From: Azolla pinnata
Taxonomy: Eukaryota > Streptophyta > Polypodiopsida > Salviniales > Salviniaceae
DNA length: 64,000 nucleotides
Direction: 5' to 3'
Assembly (NCBI GenBank): GCA_037176905.1
Contig: JBBBWG010026535.1
Span: 1 to 64,000 of the forward strand
Shown here: in pieces, positions 36,151-46,779 of the stretch
Numbering within the stretch: the stretch's first letter is position 1
Layout: each line of letters opens with the position of its first letter
Made by a program: the position numbers and the translations under genes
Notes under the pieces: generated by a model
Told to the model about the DNA's origin: nothing
Database searches by the model: none
The model's input: the letters and a program-made list of their open reading frames with translations, nothing else

Positions 36151-37660
36151 CGGTTGTGTCATCCCCCATGTGAGATAATTTCTTATTTCAAAACTAAGGG
36201 AGAGGTTATTGTACTTGGGGACTTTAATGCCCATACAAGAAAGTTACAACATGATGCACAATAATCGCTCATGCCACATATCTCAAGGATACAAGAGCAA
36301 ATACAAAGCTCCTCTATGAATGAAAAAGATCCAAATAAAATCGGAAACTACTTTTACAAATGTACAATAGTATCAAAATGATTATTGGAAATGGTTTAAC
36401 TTAATGGAATGGTACCGAAATTTTTTTACACGTAACAAATACATGGGAATAGTGTGATTGACTTTATACTATTTTCAGAGGGGGTTTTAGATCGTATGCA
36501 AATTTCCACTTGGCTCATAGACTCTAGAATCAAATCATAAGACACTATATCTCGAACCGATTGAGTACAAATTGGATCAAACCATTATATGAAGGTGGAG
36601 ATATCAATAATATACACAATTATTAGACAGTCAACGTCAGTTCACTTAATAGTAATACTCGTTAAGTGTGTGATGGAATTAAAGTTAAGTGTATGGGCTG
36701 AAGATAATAGTAAGCGGCCTTATGGACAAGCTAGTTTTATAAAACACCATAGCACTATTAATCACTTGACCATTTTACGAGATCCCATGGAAGAAAAAAT
36801 AGTTTGAGATTATGTTCTTACTTTAAAGACTTCTAAAAAACTTAGGAATTTTGACACAAATGATGGTGGTTCAAGGTTCCATGTTTTGCCTATTGTCTGG
36901 AAGATGACTACAAGGTGTGTTGGAAGATTTGTGGGCTGGTCTGGAATTGTGTACTTTGGTTAATTATTATTGTAGATGTTTCATTTATGGTTGGTCAAAG
37001 GTAAACCTTATGAAAGTTCAATGGTTCCATTCTTTGTAAACTGTTATATTGTCGTTTTCTAGTTCACTAATCAAAGCATATTTATTTAGGAAAAAAAAAA
37101 GGCTTCAAAAAAGCTTTTGATATGATACTGCTTGACAAACTTCAGAGGCGTATAGAAGAACTTAGGGGCCCAAGTGATTATATAATTGCGTATGGATGAT
37201 AAACTCTTAGATTCTTTCACCACCATTCTTGGTGTATGGCAAGGATGCCCCTCCCCTACTCGATTTGGTTTATGCATGAATGAATTTGAATAAATGATTA
37301 CCAAGTTTGTAAAAGATGAAGGCATTGAAGGAGTCACTATACAAAAATCATATTTTTGCTATATGTAGATGCTTTTTGCAAACAATCTAGAAGATGCTCA
37401 AAAGCCAATGAAGATATTAGAAAAGTTTTGCATGCATAGTATTTGAGTGTTCATACCTCCAAAACAAGGATGCGAAGTCACAAAACAAGGACAAACCATG
37501 CATTATATATAACAATGAATCTTTGAAACCATTAAAAGCTTTAAATACCTTGGTCTTGAAGTTCCTTTGAATCATAAATGGAATAAACGCCCTAGCCATC
37601 GCTTAGAGGTAGGGAAGAGAGCTTACGATGCATTTGAGAACATATGCTCTATAGTCCACC
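36150..37660 (+). mobile_element. Decayed LINE (non-LTR retrotransposon), endonuclease and RT parts
   Basis: Reading the plus strand across several frames gives GEVIVLGDFNAHT (36205-36235 region), the signature of the LINE AP-endonuclease, then NSVIDFILFSE about 250 bases later. Between 37090 and 37660 come reverse-transcriptase pieces: KAFDMILLDKLQRRIEEL, a GCPSPT-like remnant of the QGCPLSPTLFGL box, ITKFVKDEGIEGVTI, LFANNLEDAQKPMKILEKFC and KYLGLEVPLNHKWNK. The order endonuclease then RT is that of a LINE. Many stops and shifts break the frame, and the YADD catalytic box is degraded (around 37360), so the copy is dead and old. No poly-A tail or target-site duplication was found, so both limits are approximate. 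Confidence 0.75.
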
Positions 37661-38120
37661 CGCATGCCCCCACCAACCGGTGTTGCCACTTGAGCCCTTG
37701 CAAAACTGAGGGTTAGACTTCGTCAACCCATTCAAGCCTTCCACAATGCAAACTAGTGATCCATATGTGCTTGCCAAAATCCCTTGCCAAATTAGGGAGC
37801 TCTACAGCAGTATGGTTAGGTCTCACCTGTATCACAAGTGTGCACATAATGAAATGTAATGAAGATGGCTGGTTTCATTTCAAATGCACCTACCAAGCTA
37901 GTCAACAACCAAGGAGTCGCCTAATTAAATACGTGGTTCAGGAGCTCGTATATCATTACATTGTCGTCCATAAGAATGCACCCCCTACTAACCATAGGCA
38001 GATAGATTAGCGGACCGCACAAATAAGGCATTGCAAGCCATCCACAGTAGGATTTTCAGCTAGAAACAGAAAGATTGGGTTCAGACCAATTCTCATTCCG
38101 GTTGATTTGCGTTTAGAAGG

Positions 38121-38270
38121 TGGTTCATTCCAAGAGGAGCGAAGGTGAGGTCAGACCAACTCTCAGACCAATGCTCGTGGTTCATTCCAAGAGGATCGAA
38201 GGTGAGGTTAGACCAATGCTCAGATCAATGCTCGTGGTTCATTCCAAGAGGCTCGAAGGCGAGGTCACCG
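38121..38270. repeat. 57-bp tandem repeat
   Basis: tggttcattccaagagg occurs at 38121, 38178 and 38235, exactly 57 bases apart, with the intervening gtgaggt and gaccaatgctc phrases also repeated. About 2.6 copies. Confidence 0.9.
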
Positions 38271-39923
38271 AATTAGCTAGCTGAGGGCATAACAACTAAT
38301 ATAACAATAAACAAGTACATTCCAATGCAATCCCGTCACCTATTTGGGATACAATGCATATCCTCCCAGAACCACGTGGCCCTTCATCTTGGTTAAGCAC
38401 TCCAATCAACTTATCTGGCTTCTCCCTTCGCTTTGGAATTCTAATCTCATGGAAGGCAAGTACATTGTGGTTTTCCATATGTCAGAAAGTTCATTCTGAT
38501 CCTCGTTCCTTTTCTTGCACAACAATTAAATCTAGGCACCCAACAACCATTATCCTCTCAACTTAAACATGGGAGGTTTCCGTCATTGCTGATATGCCTT
38601 GCTTGATACGGTAACAACACTCTAGGAAACAGATCTTCTTACCTGCTGCACAACAAGCGATCATCCACTTGCGTGTTTTGTGTATCCTTTTGGACGTAAG
38701 TGTTTCGTATCATGTAAGCAACAACAACTCCTTAGGTCAATCACATCCGAATGATAATGTGCCAGCCATTTTCGGTAATTTTCTAAACCATTTCTGTTTT
38801 ATCCTTGGGGATCTTACTCAAGAAGTCCCTTTCCTTTGCCTAGCTGTTGAGGGAATGATCATGGAAAGGAGGAAGCTTGCACACAAACTCGATCAATGCA
38901 CTCTTTGTGTTTGAATCAAACAAGATCAATGGATACCTTGGCAAATGAGTAGAGACACGGGCAGAGTGGAGAACTTGCCGAGATCAAACTCTCTTGAGCT
39001 CGGACATTTACAGTCCGACTCGAAACGAAATGCATAGAGTGTGAGCAGACATGCTGCTTGTCCGCATTTGTATTGTTCTTGTTGGTATCGAGATCACCCT
39101 CACTAATTGCACTAACTATACATTAGCAAGGGTCAAAAAGCATAGGTGGGGACTCGAACACAGTGAGGAGGACGTACAGGAGTTTGCACATCAGATCGTT
39201 CTTTACTAAATTGCTTACAGAGAAGAATCGTTACAGAGGGATGAGCAAACGCAGAGACGCAGAAAGGTTCGAGGCAGTGATCTGATCTACTCGGATACGC
39301 CAACGAAGAGAGCTGATTAGGTGCATATCAACACCAGAACAGGAAGGGAAGAGAAGATGGAAGTAGAGGTTCCCCTCCACATTCTGCAGCATCTAGCCTG
39401 GAAAAAGGAAGAAAGAGACAAGTCTGGAAAGCGGCTCTAAGTTGATCGTCTGTTATGTCACAGGTGGAGGGAGTCCGTTCAGACAGTCTCATTTTCGAAA
39501 CCGAGCAGGTCCCCAAAGTCTAAGCGTTTCACCGTAAGAAAGACCATGAAGAAAAAGACTGCACTGCTGCTAGTTTAATCAAGATCGACTTGTTCCATCC
39601 ATGGCACAAGGGGATGGAAGTACGGTTGAGATCCCTTTCTTCGGTTCTAGACGGATTTCGCCCCACAGGTAAGTAAGCTTGGGAATCTTGCCGAGATCCG
39701 GTCCGAGGGGGATGGGATGGAATGGAGAGCAAGGAATACGAAAGCGCGGAAGGCGATCATGATTCTGCAGGTAATGCGAGCTTGGCCATGAAATCATGAA
39801 AACCTGTGTGGCAGTGAAAGGCAAGGAGGAGCGTGTCGTCGGTTCGGAGACGACGGCGACGTCCGCAAACACTGACGTTTAACCAACAAACAGGATGATC
39901 CTCCCTTTTCCTTTCTGCACAAC

Positions 39924-39924
<1 letters not shown>

Positions 39925-39994
<70 letters not shown>
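39925..39994. repeat. (GA)n microsatellite
   Basis: About 70 bases of uninterrupted GA dinucleotide. Confidence 0.97.
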
Positions 39995-39997
<3 letters not shown>

Positions 39998-40230
39998 TTC
40001 GGCACAAACCTGAGGAAACGAGAACAGCTGGAGGAGAGGAGGGAAGGCGGAAGGCAGGCGATGGCGGCAGGCAGTCTCCTTCGCAAAGCTCTCTTTCTTT
40101 TCCCTGATGCAGGCAGGCAGGCAGGCACGCGAGGAATGCGTGTGTTCGTGTCTTCGTCGTCTTCGTCGTCCTCGTCTTCGTCTTCTTTGCCCTTCAGACG
40201 GTTCTCGCGGAGAAGACGAAGTGCGGATAA

Positions 40231-40300
40231 GCCGACGCCCCTATCGAAAAGCCGACGCCCCTATCGATAAGCCGACGCCCCTATCGATAAGATGACGCCC
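40231..40300. repeat. 20-bp tandem repeat
   Basis: gccgacgcccctatcga starts at 40231, 40251 and 40271, with a partial fourth copy from 40291. Units are 20 bases. Confidence 0.92.
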
Positions 40301-40304
40301 CCCA

Positions 40305-40525
40305 CCCATGTATGCATGCATGTGTGTATGCAGCGAGCGTGGTATGTATGCGTGCATGCATGCATGGTTAAAAATAAAGGGGGAGAGGGGGAAAAAAAAA
40401 AGCAGATATAAATATAAAAACATATATTAATAAAATATGTATGCGCTCGTATGCATGCATGCATGCATGCGCGCGTGCGTGCGTGCGCGCATACATGCAT
40501 ATGCATGCATGCATATATACGACGC
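40305..40525. repeat. CATG-rich simple repeat
   Basis: Alternating purine-pyrimidine sequence made of atgc, gcgt and catg phrases, split by an A/T-rich block at about 40370-40440. It resembles the arrays at 11620-12728 and 47190-47515 in composition. Confidence 0.85.
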
Positions 40526-40627
40526 ACGTACACAATGCATTCATAGACAAAGCGAAGCGAAAGAAGGGTGGTGCTGCTGCTCCTGCTCCTCCGCGAGCTT
40601 CCAGCTTTGGCTCAATTGGCTCTAGCT

Positions 40628-42010
40628 ATGGCGGGCGCCTGCCACGATCATCCTCGCCTCCGCCACGCCTCCCTCCTCCTCCTCCTCCTCCTCTTCTTGA
40701 GCTTCTTCTGCGTAGCGTGGAGCTCCGGCAGCAGCAGCAGTCCGACAGGCGCGTCGGCTACGAAGCGCGATGGAAGCGGCGGCAGCAATGGCGGCGGCGC
40801 CCCGGGCGCGGCGGCGCGGCTGCCGACGTACGTGTACGCCTTCGGCGACTCCAACACGGACACGGGGAACAGCCCGATCTCGGACCCGCGGGACGACGGC
40901 GACGTGCTGCGGCCGCCGTTCGGGGCGACGTGGCCGGGGGAGGCGGCGGGGAGGAGGTGCGACGGGAGGCTGGTGATCGACTGGCTGTGCCTGAGGGCAT
41001 TCGGGGGGTCGATGCTGCCGCCGTATCTGGGGGGGGGGAGGGAGGGGGGGAGCGCGAGGTCGCCGAGGGGGGAGAACTACGCGGTGTCGGGGTCGGCGGC
41101 GCTGGATCCGAGGACGCTGGAGGAGGTGGCGGGGCTGACGTCGTCGACGCCGGATTGGCTGGGGGTGCAGGCGGGGTGGTTCGAGACGTCGGCGGGCTAT
41201 TCGGAGTCGTCGGAGTCGGAGTCGGAGTCGGAGGAGGGCGGCGGCGGCGGAGGAGGAGGAGGAGGAGGATCGGCGGCGACGACGCTGGTGTTCTTCGGGG
41301 AGAACGGGGGGAACGACGTGCACTTCGCGCTGCGGGAGGGGAGGCCGGAGGCGTTCATCCGGGAGCAGCTGCTGCCGCGGGTGGTGGCGGAGATGGAGGA
41401 GCAGGCGGCGCGGATCGTGGCGGCGGCGGGGAGGAGGAGGCCGCGGGCGGCGCCGGCGCCGGTGACGCAGGTGCTGGTGCAGGGCCAGTTCCCCATGGGC
41501 TGCCTGCCGGCCTACGTCCTGGCGCGCCGCGCCGACCCGGGTTCGACCCCCGCCGACTTCGACGACCTCGGCTGCGTCGCCTCCGTCAACGCCCTCAGCG
41601 ACCTGCAGAACGATCTCATCCGCTCCCGCCTCCTCCCCGGCCTCCTCCGCCGCTTCCCCGACCTCGGCCTCGTCTTCCTCGACACCTCCGCCGCCTTCCG
41701 CCACGTCCTCTCCCGCCCCCGCGCCTTCGGCTTCTCCCACCTCCTCGACTCCTTCTGCTTCGACGCCGCCCGCCGCTCCCTCTGCTTCGACCCCGCCGCC
41801 CACGTCGCCTGGGACTCCGTCCACATGACCGACGCCATGAACGGCGCCCTCGTCCGCCTCTTCCTGCACGGCGCCCTGCAAGCCTCCCTCGACGACGACG
41901 GCGGCGGCGGCGGCGGCGGCGGCAATGCCAATGCCAATGCCAATGCCACCACGGTCGTCGGCTTCACCGACCCTTTCCCCAGCTTCCTCACCGCGCTCGC
42001 CGACGCTTGA
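40628..42010 (+). CDS. GDSL-type esterase/lipase, secreted
   Basis: A single exon; the preferred start (MAGACHDHPRLRH) gives 460 residues. A Leu-rich core (about residues 15-28) makes a good signal peptide. Family blocks are all present: YVYAFGDSNTDTGN with the nucleophilic Ser (block I), GENYAVSGSAA (block II), FFGENGGNDVHF with the GxND Asn (block III), and WDSVHMTDAMN holding the catalytic Asp and His (block V). Plant enzymes of this family hydrolyse esters of lipids or cell-wall and cuticle polymers in the apoplast. Two odd points are the extreme GC content, with long Gly/Ala codon runs, and an insertion of alternating Ser/Glu followed by eleven Gly (about residues 197-221). A second low-complexity run, Gly then Asn-Ala repeats, precedes the C terminus. 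An in-frame ATG at 40568 would lengthen the protein by 20 residues. Substrate unknown. Confidence 0.92.
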   Translation: MAGACHDHPRLRHASLLLLLLLFLSFFCVAWSSGSSSSPTGASATKRDGSGGSNGGGAPGAAARLPTYVYAFGDSNTDTGNSPISDPRDDGDVLRPPFGATWPGEAAGRRCDGRLVIDWLCLRAFGGSMLPPYLGGGREGGSARSPRGENYAVSGSAALDPRTLEEVAGLTSSTPDWLGVQAGWFETSAGYSESSESESESEEGGGGGGGGGGGSAATTLVFFGENGGNDVHFALREGRPEAFIREQLLPRVVAEMEEQAARIVAAAGRRRPRAAPAPVTQVLVQGQFPMGCLPAYVLARRADPGSTPADFDDLGCVASVNALSDLQNDLIRSRLLPGLLRRFPDLGLVFLDTSAAFRHVLSRPRAFGFSHLLDSFCFDAARRSLCFDPAAHVAWDSVHMTDAMNGALVRLFLHGALQASLDDDGGGGGGGGNANANANATTVVGFTDPFPSFLTALADA

Positions 42011-42147
42011 CCACAAAGCACCGTGTATCGAATTCCACGACAAGCAACACATCGAATCGACGACGACAGACTTGAGTGACTCCCCCCCCCCCCAGGCGGG
42101 TTGAAAATCCACACAGCAGAGTAGAGTAGATTGATCATTGTTTAACT

Positions 42148-42198
<51 letters not shown>
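42148..42198. repeat. (GTA)n microsatellite
   Basis: Seventeen GTA trinucleotides in the presumed 3' UTR of the GDSL gene. Confidence 0.97.
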
Positions 42199-42324
42199 AG
42201 CTCCGGAGCAATTTACTCAATCCCTCCCTCCCTACCAATACTGACCTCTTGCCCTCTCTCCCCTTCTCTCTCTCTCTCTCTCTCCTTCCCTCTCTTTCAT
42301 CTTGGCTCCTATTCTCTGTGCTCC

Positions 42325-42735
42325 AATTGTATCCGCTAAATGCTCCTCATTCATACGTAAAAAGCTTGTGTTCTGATCCGATTTCCACCCCCCAAACTTG
42401 TATCCGCTTAAGGCTCTTCCTATCATAGTACGTAAAAAGCTTGTGTTCTGATCCGATTTGTATCCCCAAAATTGTATCCGCTTAAGGCTCTTCCTATCAT
42501 AGTACCTAAAAGCTTTTGTTCTGATCCGATTTGTATCCCCAAAATTGTATCCGCTTAAGGCTCTTCCTATCATAGTACCTAAAAGCTTGTGTTCTGATCC
42601 GATTTGTACCCCCAAATTGTATCCGCTTAAGGCTCTTCATATCATAGTACGTAAAAGCTTGTGTTCTGATCCGATTTGTACCCCCAAATTGTATCCGCTT
42701 AAGGCTCTTCATTCGTACGTAAAGCTTGGTTGGGT
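42325..42735. repeat. 73-bp tandem repeat, five to six units
   Basis: The marker gcttgtgttctgatccg occurs at 42364, 42439, 42512 (one base changed), 42585 and 42657, with a partial copy at 42724. Steps are 75, 73, 73, 72 and 67. Each unit also holds ttgtatccgcttaaggctctt. Units are over 90 percent alike, so the array is young. Minus-strand open frames with 'SLKRIQF' repeats are by-products. Confidence 0.93.
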
Positions 42736-42845
42736 AATGATGATCCATCCATGGCCGAACTTGTTCATTCAGCAGGCTTAATTAATTAAATAAATGACGG
42801 TAAAAGGCAAGGAAGAGATCCATTTTGGTATATCATACAACGAAC

Positions 42846-42917
42846 TGCGTCTGCCGGGAGTCGAACCCGGGTCTATTGCTTGGAAGGCAATTATCCTAAC
42901 CGTTGGACTACAAACGC
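42846..42917 (-). tRNA. tRNA-Gly (TCC), second copy
   Basis: The minus strand gives a 72-base cloverleaf GCGTTTGTAG ... CCCGGCAGACGC plus discriminator A, anticodon TCC in the loop CTTCCAA. It differs from the copy at 18013-18084 by one base in the 3' acceptor strand, which turns one pair into a T:G wobble. Both copies are on the same strand 24.8 kb apart. Confidence 0.94.
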
Positions 42918-43439
42918 TAGATGAAGTTTATATTAAACTTCACAAATCAATTTTTCACAATATCAAAACAAAATATAGTACTGCTGGAAGGAGAAAGACC
43001 AATCCCTGCATGCACTCTTCAGGCACGAACTACTGTAGAAAACTAGAATGGTACTTTTTTAACCATTCCAAATTATTTGGACCAAGCAGGAGCTCAATCC
43101 AAGGACAAGACGACAAGGCAATGAGCTTTGCACCCTTCCGTTCCAACATGCGCGCAACAAACATTGCAAGTCAAAGTCAATCACGAGCTCAAACATGAAT
43201 CTTATTATTGCTCAGTGTCCATCAGCCCCCCATTTGGGGAAGCTGAAAATGAATCTCCTTTTGAACTTTATGTACACCATGAAGACAGACATCCAGATCT
43301 TCTCCTCTTCCACCTACTACCTACAGTTATCCAAGTGCAATAAAGGAAAAGGGGGAACAAACTTCTATACATTGGAAAATACTGAGATCTTTGATCTATT
43401 ATATAGATAGCACTGCATTGCAATGGAGAGAAGTCGTCT

Positions 43440-46126
43440 TCAAGGGATCTCGTCGAACTCCGTCTCCTGTTAAAATAAGCGGCTATTAAGATTCCATAGA
43501 AAGAAAGAAACAAACAGCTTAAGTAAAGACTGGTCAGCTTGAAAGAAATTGAGGCACCCGATACCTTGTAACATATTGCACAATGAGTGCTTCTTTCCTT
43601 CCATTCCAGAAGGCAAGCGAGATGGAAGCTGTGCCCACACTTGGTGGTGAGCTTTGGGTTTTCAGAGTCATAACCTGGTAAATTTCATCATACATGCACC
43701 GATTTAGATGTTAATTGCACTGTTTCATATTCAATCAGATACACTCACGTGGGTACGCTAATCCGTTGCTCATTCTAGGCACCCACATATCTAGGCCACT
43801 GTCTCTCCCTATTCCAGGCAAATATGCATAGGCACCAACCAGGACAGAAGAAAATTCATGCACTAGGAATGGGCTAATCCTTGCTTGCTCTAGGCATATG
43901 ATGGCAAACGAGTACAGCCATCAATCTCTCCCCAAACAAAGGATGCATTGCCTAAGATGGACAAATTCAAGGTTTGCTGGAACCTTACGGCACTAGACTA
44001 ACCTCGATCATAAAAATAAATCAAGCGTTTCCAAAATCCTCAAAAGAATGGACACTTAGGTTGCCAATACACCCTTACAGTTCCTATGTCTCCTCACATT
44101 ATCCACTGCAGGAGCTTTACGAGCTCTCAACATTTTTTCCACAAGCCAACCAAGGTGTACGTGCAATACATAACAATTTCTGAGAGATAAAAAAGACAAC
44201 AAAGAATAGATTTGAATAAATTGATATAATTTCGAGCAAGTATAATTATAAAGAAAAGGAGACAATGGAATGATAGTTTGTGCTTTGCTCTACCTTCAAG
44301 GCAAATTGGGCAAATATCCTCTTCATCAGCTAAAGCAGAAAGGGAATCCTCTTTGCCACTCCTACTCGACAATTGAATCTTGCAGAAGTTGTTTTCTCCC
44401 GTTGCCTTCTTCTCGTCTACAGAGAAATTGGCAGGGTGGCCAATGGCAAGACCTCCAAACTCTCTACCTCCCCCATTATTTTTGTTGTTTTCATGAGCGT
44501 ACATCACACCAGCTGCCTCTTTCCCAGATGGACTATCGCATCCGTCAATGAATCCATTCGAGCTTCCAGAAGATGTCCCTTCAATGAGCTCCGCATTACC
44601 TGAGAGTGATAGAGAATGCGTCGGGATAATTCGGTTCTCTTGCTCTTCCAACGGTTGAACTAGAACTTCATACTGCAATAGGAAAAAAGGAAACTTTAAG
44701 AAATTCCAAAACCTTGTAACATGCCCATTTTTCTGCCGATATCTCTCAGCTCCTTGGGTCTAAATTGGCCTACCTCTAGACTTACCTCGACTGCTCTTGT
44801 AATTATTACCCATCGTGGTAAGATTGTTGTACTACTAACAATGATTCCTCTTCAACATCAAAATACTTTTTAGTTCAGTTTATGACCATGTGCAGTGAGA
44901 TGCAGACCAGGATCATTAGAACCACAATTGTGTAGTATGTCCATCGTCACCAGGAAACCCTTGAACCCGAGACACATAAGCACCTCATTGCCATCTACCG
45001 TGGATAAATCACTACAACCAGTACTTTTATACAACGTTCTGACTTCAATCGCACTCAACTATGCTTTCGACATCTCCAATCCTTCGCATCCCTCGGTCAC
45101 AACATCCACTCCCAATTATGGTTCATTGGTGCAGTTCTCAAGCATCAAGATTTCCTTCTTACTTCCACATAGGTTTTCTTTTTTTCCATCAGCAAATAAT
45201 CTGCTCAAGAGCTTACATGGAAAGTGTTTAAATTTATAGAGCCAGCCCCAGGCAAATATAAACAATTTGAATAAAACCCGCTTATGTCAAGTTGTAGGTC
45301 AGTGACAGAAATGATCATTTATCATTGAAATTTGACAAATTTCACGTCAGAACAACATCTGCAAACCATAAAGTATACGACAGAGTTTTTGGCCTCACAG
45401 GTCATATATGGCTTTAGAGGGAGGTAAACAATAAAATCTACCTATCAATCGATGTGTGCATAACCGACAGATAAGTTTAATGGGATTTACATCTGTTTCA
45501 TCTCGCTAATATTTACCACAACGTGGCACCTAGAAGCCATTGCTAACTCTCATATAATAGCTCCTTGAACACATCAACACTGGATAATGGCTTTTTGACA
45601 CAACCTATGCTCATGCTTTTGGAGAAATAAATATATACACAGTCATATCGCATAATAGGCTTGGTGTAGATGACTCTTCTGGGTGGAACCAATAGTTGTA
45701 CCCAATGGCTTATAGGCAATATAAGATATAAATATTGAACCCAAATCAAGAAACAACACATATTGAAAGCCCTGATGAATTATACATGATAATACCACAC
45801 AAAAGATTTGCTATAGACTCTTCTATATAGCAGCAATCACAATCGATCTGATGGTTTCCATGAAATACGATAAATCTTAGCCCATGCCAAGCAACAGCAC
45901 CCACATAAATACACACACGTCCCATCCACCCTAAAAAGCGTCAGAAAGATATGAGATGTATAGAGTGCATATGGGGTCTGGATAGTCTTTGATGCCGTGG
46001 CTTGTTTGACATGGATTAAGTACGTACCATGCCACAGCAGGATTGGAAGCATCGAGCTCTACATCGATGATCCCCGCCCGAATCGAATTCATCTCCACGA
46101 GGCAAGCAGCAAAGCCAACCTCCCAT
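43440..46126 (-). CDS. RING-H2 E3 ubiquitin ligase with N-terminal acylation motif
   Basis: Four exons on the minus strand (46126-46028, 44672-44294, 43674-43565, 43466-43440) join in phase to 204 residues. The N terminus MGGWLCCLPRG has Gly2 for N-myristoylation and adjacent Cys for palmitoylation, so plasma- or endomembrane anchoring is likely. A Ser-rich middle follows. The RING-H2 domain spans the exon 2/3 junction: CPICLEG, then CGHSFHLACLLEW and HCAIC, giving the C3-H2-C3 ligands. The last exon is only nine codons (ETEFDEIP and stop). Family members (the Arabidopsis At3g02290 type) have the same MGG-Cys start and a short acidic/hydrophobic tail and are predicted to pass ubiquitin from an E2 to substrates; targets are unknown. 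Intron 1 is about 1.36 kb. A CCCTAA array lies about 470 bases upstream in the sense direction. Confidence 0.88.
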
Positions 46127-46595
46127 TCGACCAATTTGATATACCGCGATCGATCCTTCTTTGCCTGTGATTTTCTCTTCTTCTGCGGCTTCCTCACTCT
46201 CTCTGTCTGTCTCTCTTTTGGAAACAGAGAAGATGGGGGTTCTTCAGTGAAGGTAGGATCTATGGAGCTTAAGAGAGAGGCTCAGAGAGCCATGGCGAGA
46301 GGGGAAATGGGAAGAAGAGAAAGAGTCCGGCCATTCACCATGCTCGGTTAGGGAAGAAGATTGCCTGTCGTTCCCGTCTGTGGTCATAACTATCTGCTGC
46401 TGCTTCCCTTCCTTTCTGCGTCGACGATTTGCGCTGCGCTCGTTCTCGCTCTTTGCATGTGCTTTCTTCCCTTTCCTATACGTTTCCCGTCCTCTCTGTC
46501 GTGCTGCCTTGCTGCTGCTGCTGCTTCGGTGCTGTCGCCCTTCTGCGCTCCGTAGCTCTTGCTACTGCTGTTGCTGATTCTGGGGCAGCTTCAGA

Positions 46596-46623
46596 TTAGG
46601 GTTAGGGTTAGGGTTAGGGTTAG
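46596..46623 (-). repeat. (TTAGGG)n array upstream of RING gene
   Basis: Four and a half TTAGGG hexamers on the plus strand, which read (CCCTAA)n on the RING coding strand. As in the PsaD upstream array, the 6-base unit is used. Confidence 0.93.
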
Positions 46624-46779
46624 CAGGAGCTTGCGCGTGCGAGGCCGGTTTTGGTTGCACCAAAAACGCAGAAAAACAAAAGAGGCAAAGAAAGAAAAAA
46701 AACAAAAAAAAACCGAAAGCGTTTTTTACGAAATAAATAATCCGTTTTCTCCAAAAAAATAAGAATTCCAAAGAATAAT

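Larger units (their letters stand above)
37661..40140. other. Gene-poor region with tandem repeats before GDSL gene
   Basis: No gene is recognised. Contents: a 57-bp tandem repeat at 38121-38270, unique sequence with short frames (38296-38478 minus, 38669-38914 plus, 39579-39872 minus) lacking known domains, and a long (GA)n tract at 39925-39994. The frame near 39579-39872 has a protein-like stretch (KIPKLTYLWGEIRLEP) but no partners. Confidence 0.45.
42011..42845. other. GDSL 3' flank with repeats
   Basis: Between the GDSL stop and tRNA-Gly lie a short poly-C run (about 42081), a (GTA)n microsatellite and the 73-bp tandem array. No gene is seen. Confidence 0.6.

Noticed and set aside
40622-42238. 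538-codon antisense frame and a 544-codon overlapping frame at the GDSL gene
   Set aside because: Both are low-complexity Arg/Pro/Gly or Glu/Gly/Val shadows of a GC-rich coding exon whose sense frame has all GDSL catalytic blocks.
42232-42748. Minus-strand frames with repeated SLKRIQF and YYDRK
   Set aside because: They translate the 73-bp tandem repeat and have no gene context.
44870-45058. Minus-strand frame inside intron 1 of the RING gene as an extra exon
   Set aside because: Exon 1 (46126-46028) and exon 2 (from 44672) already join in phase and match the family; no proper splice sites flank this frame.
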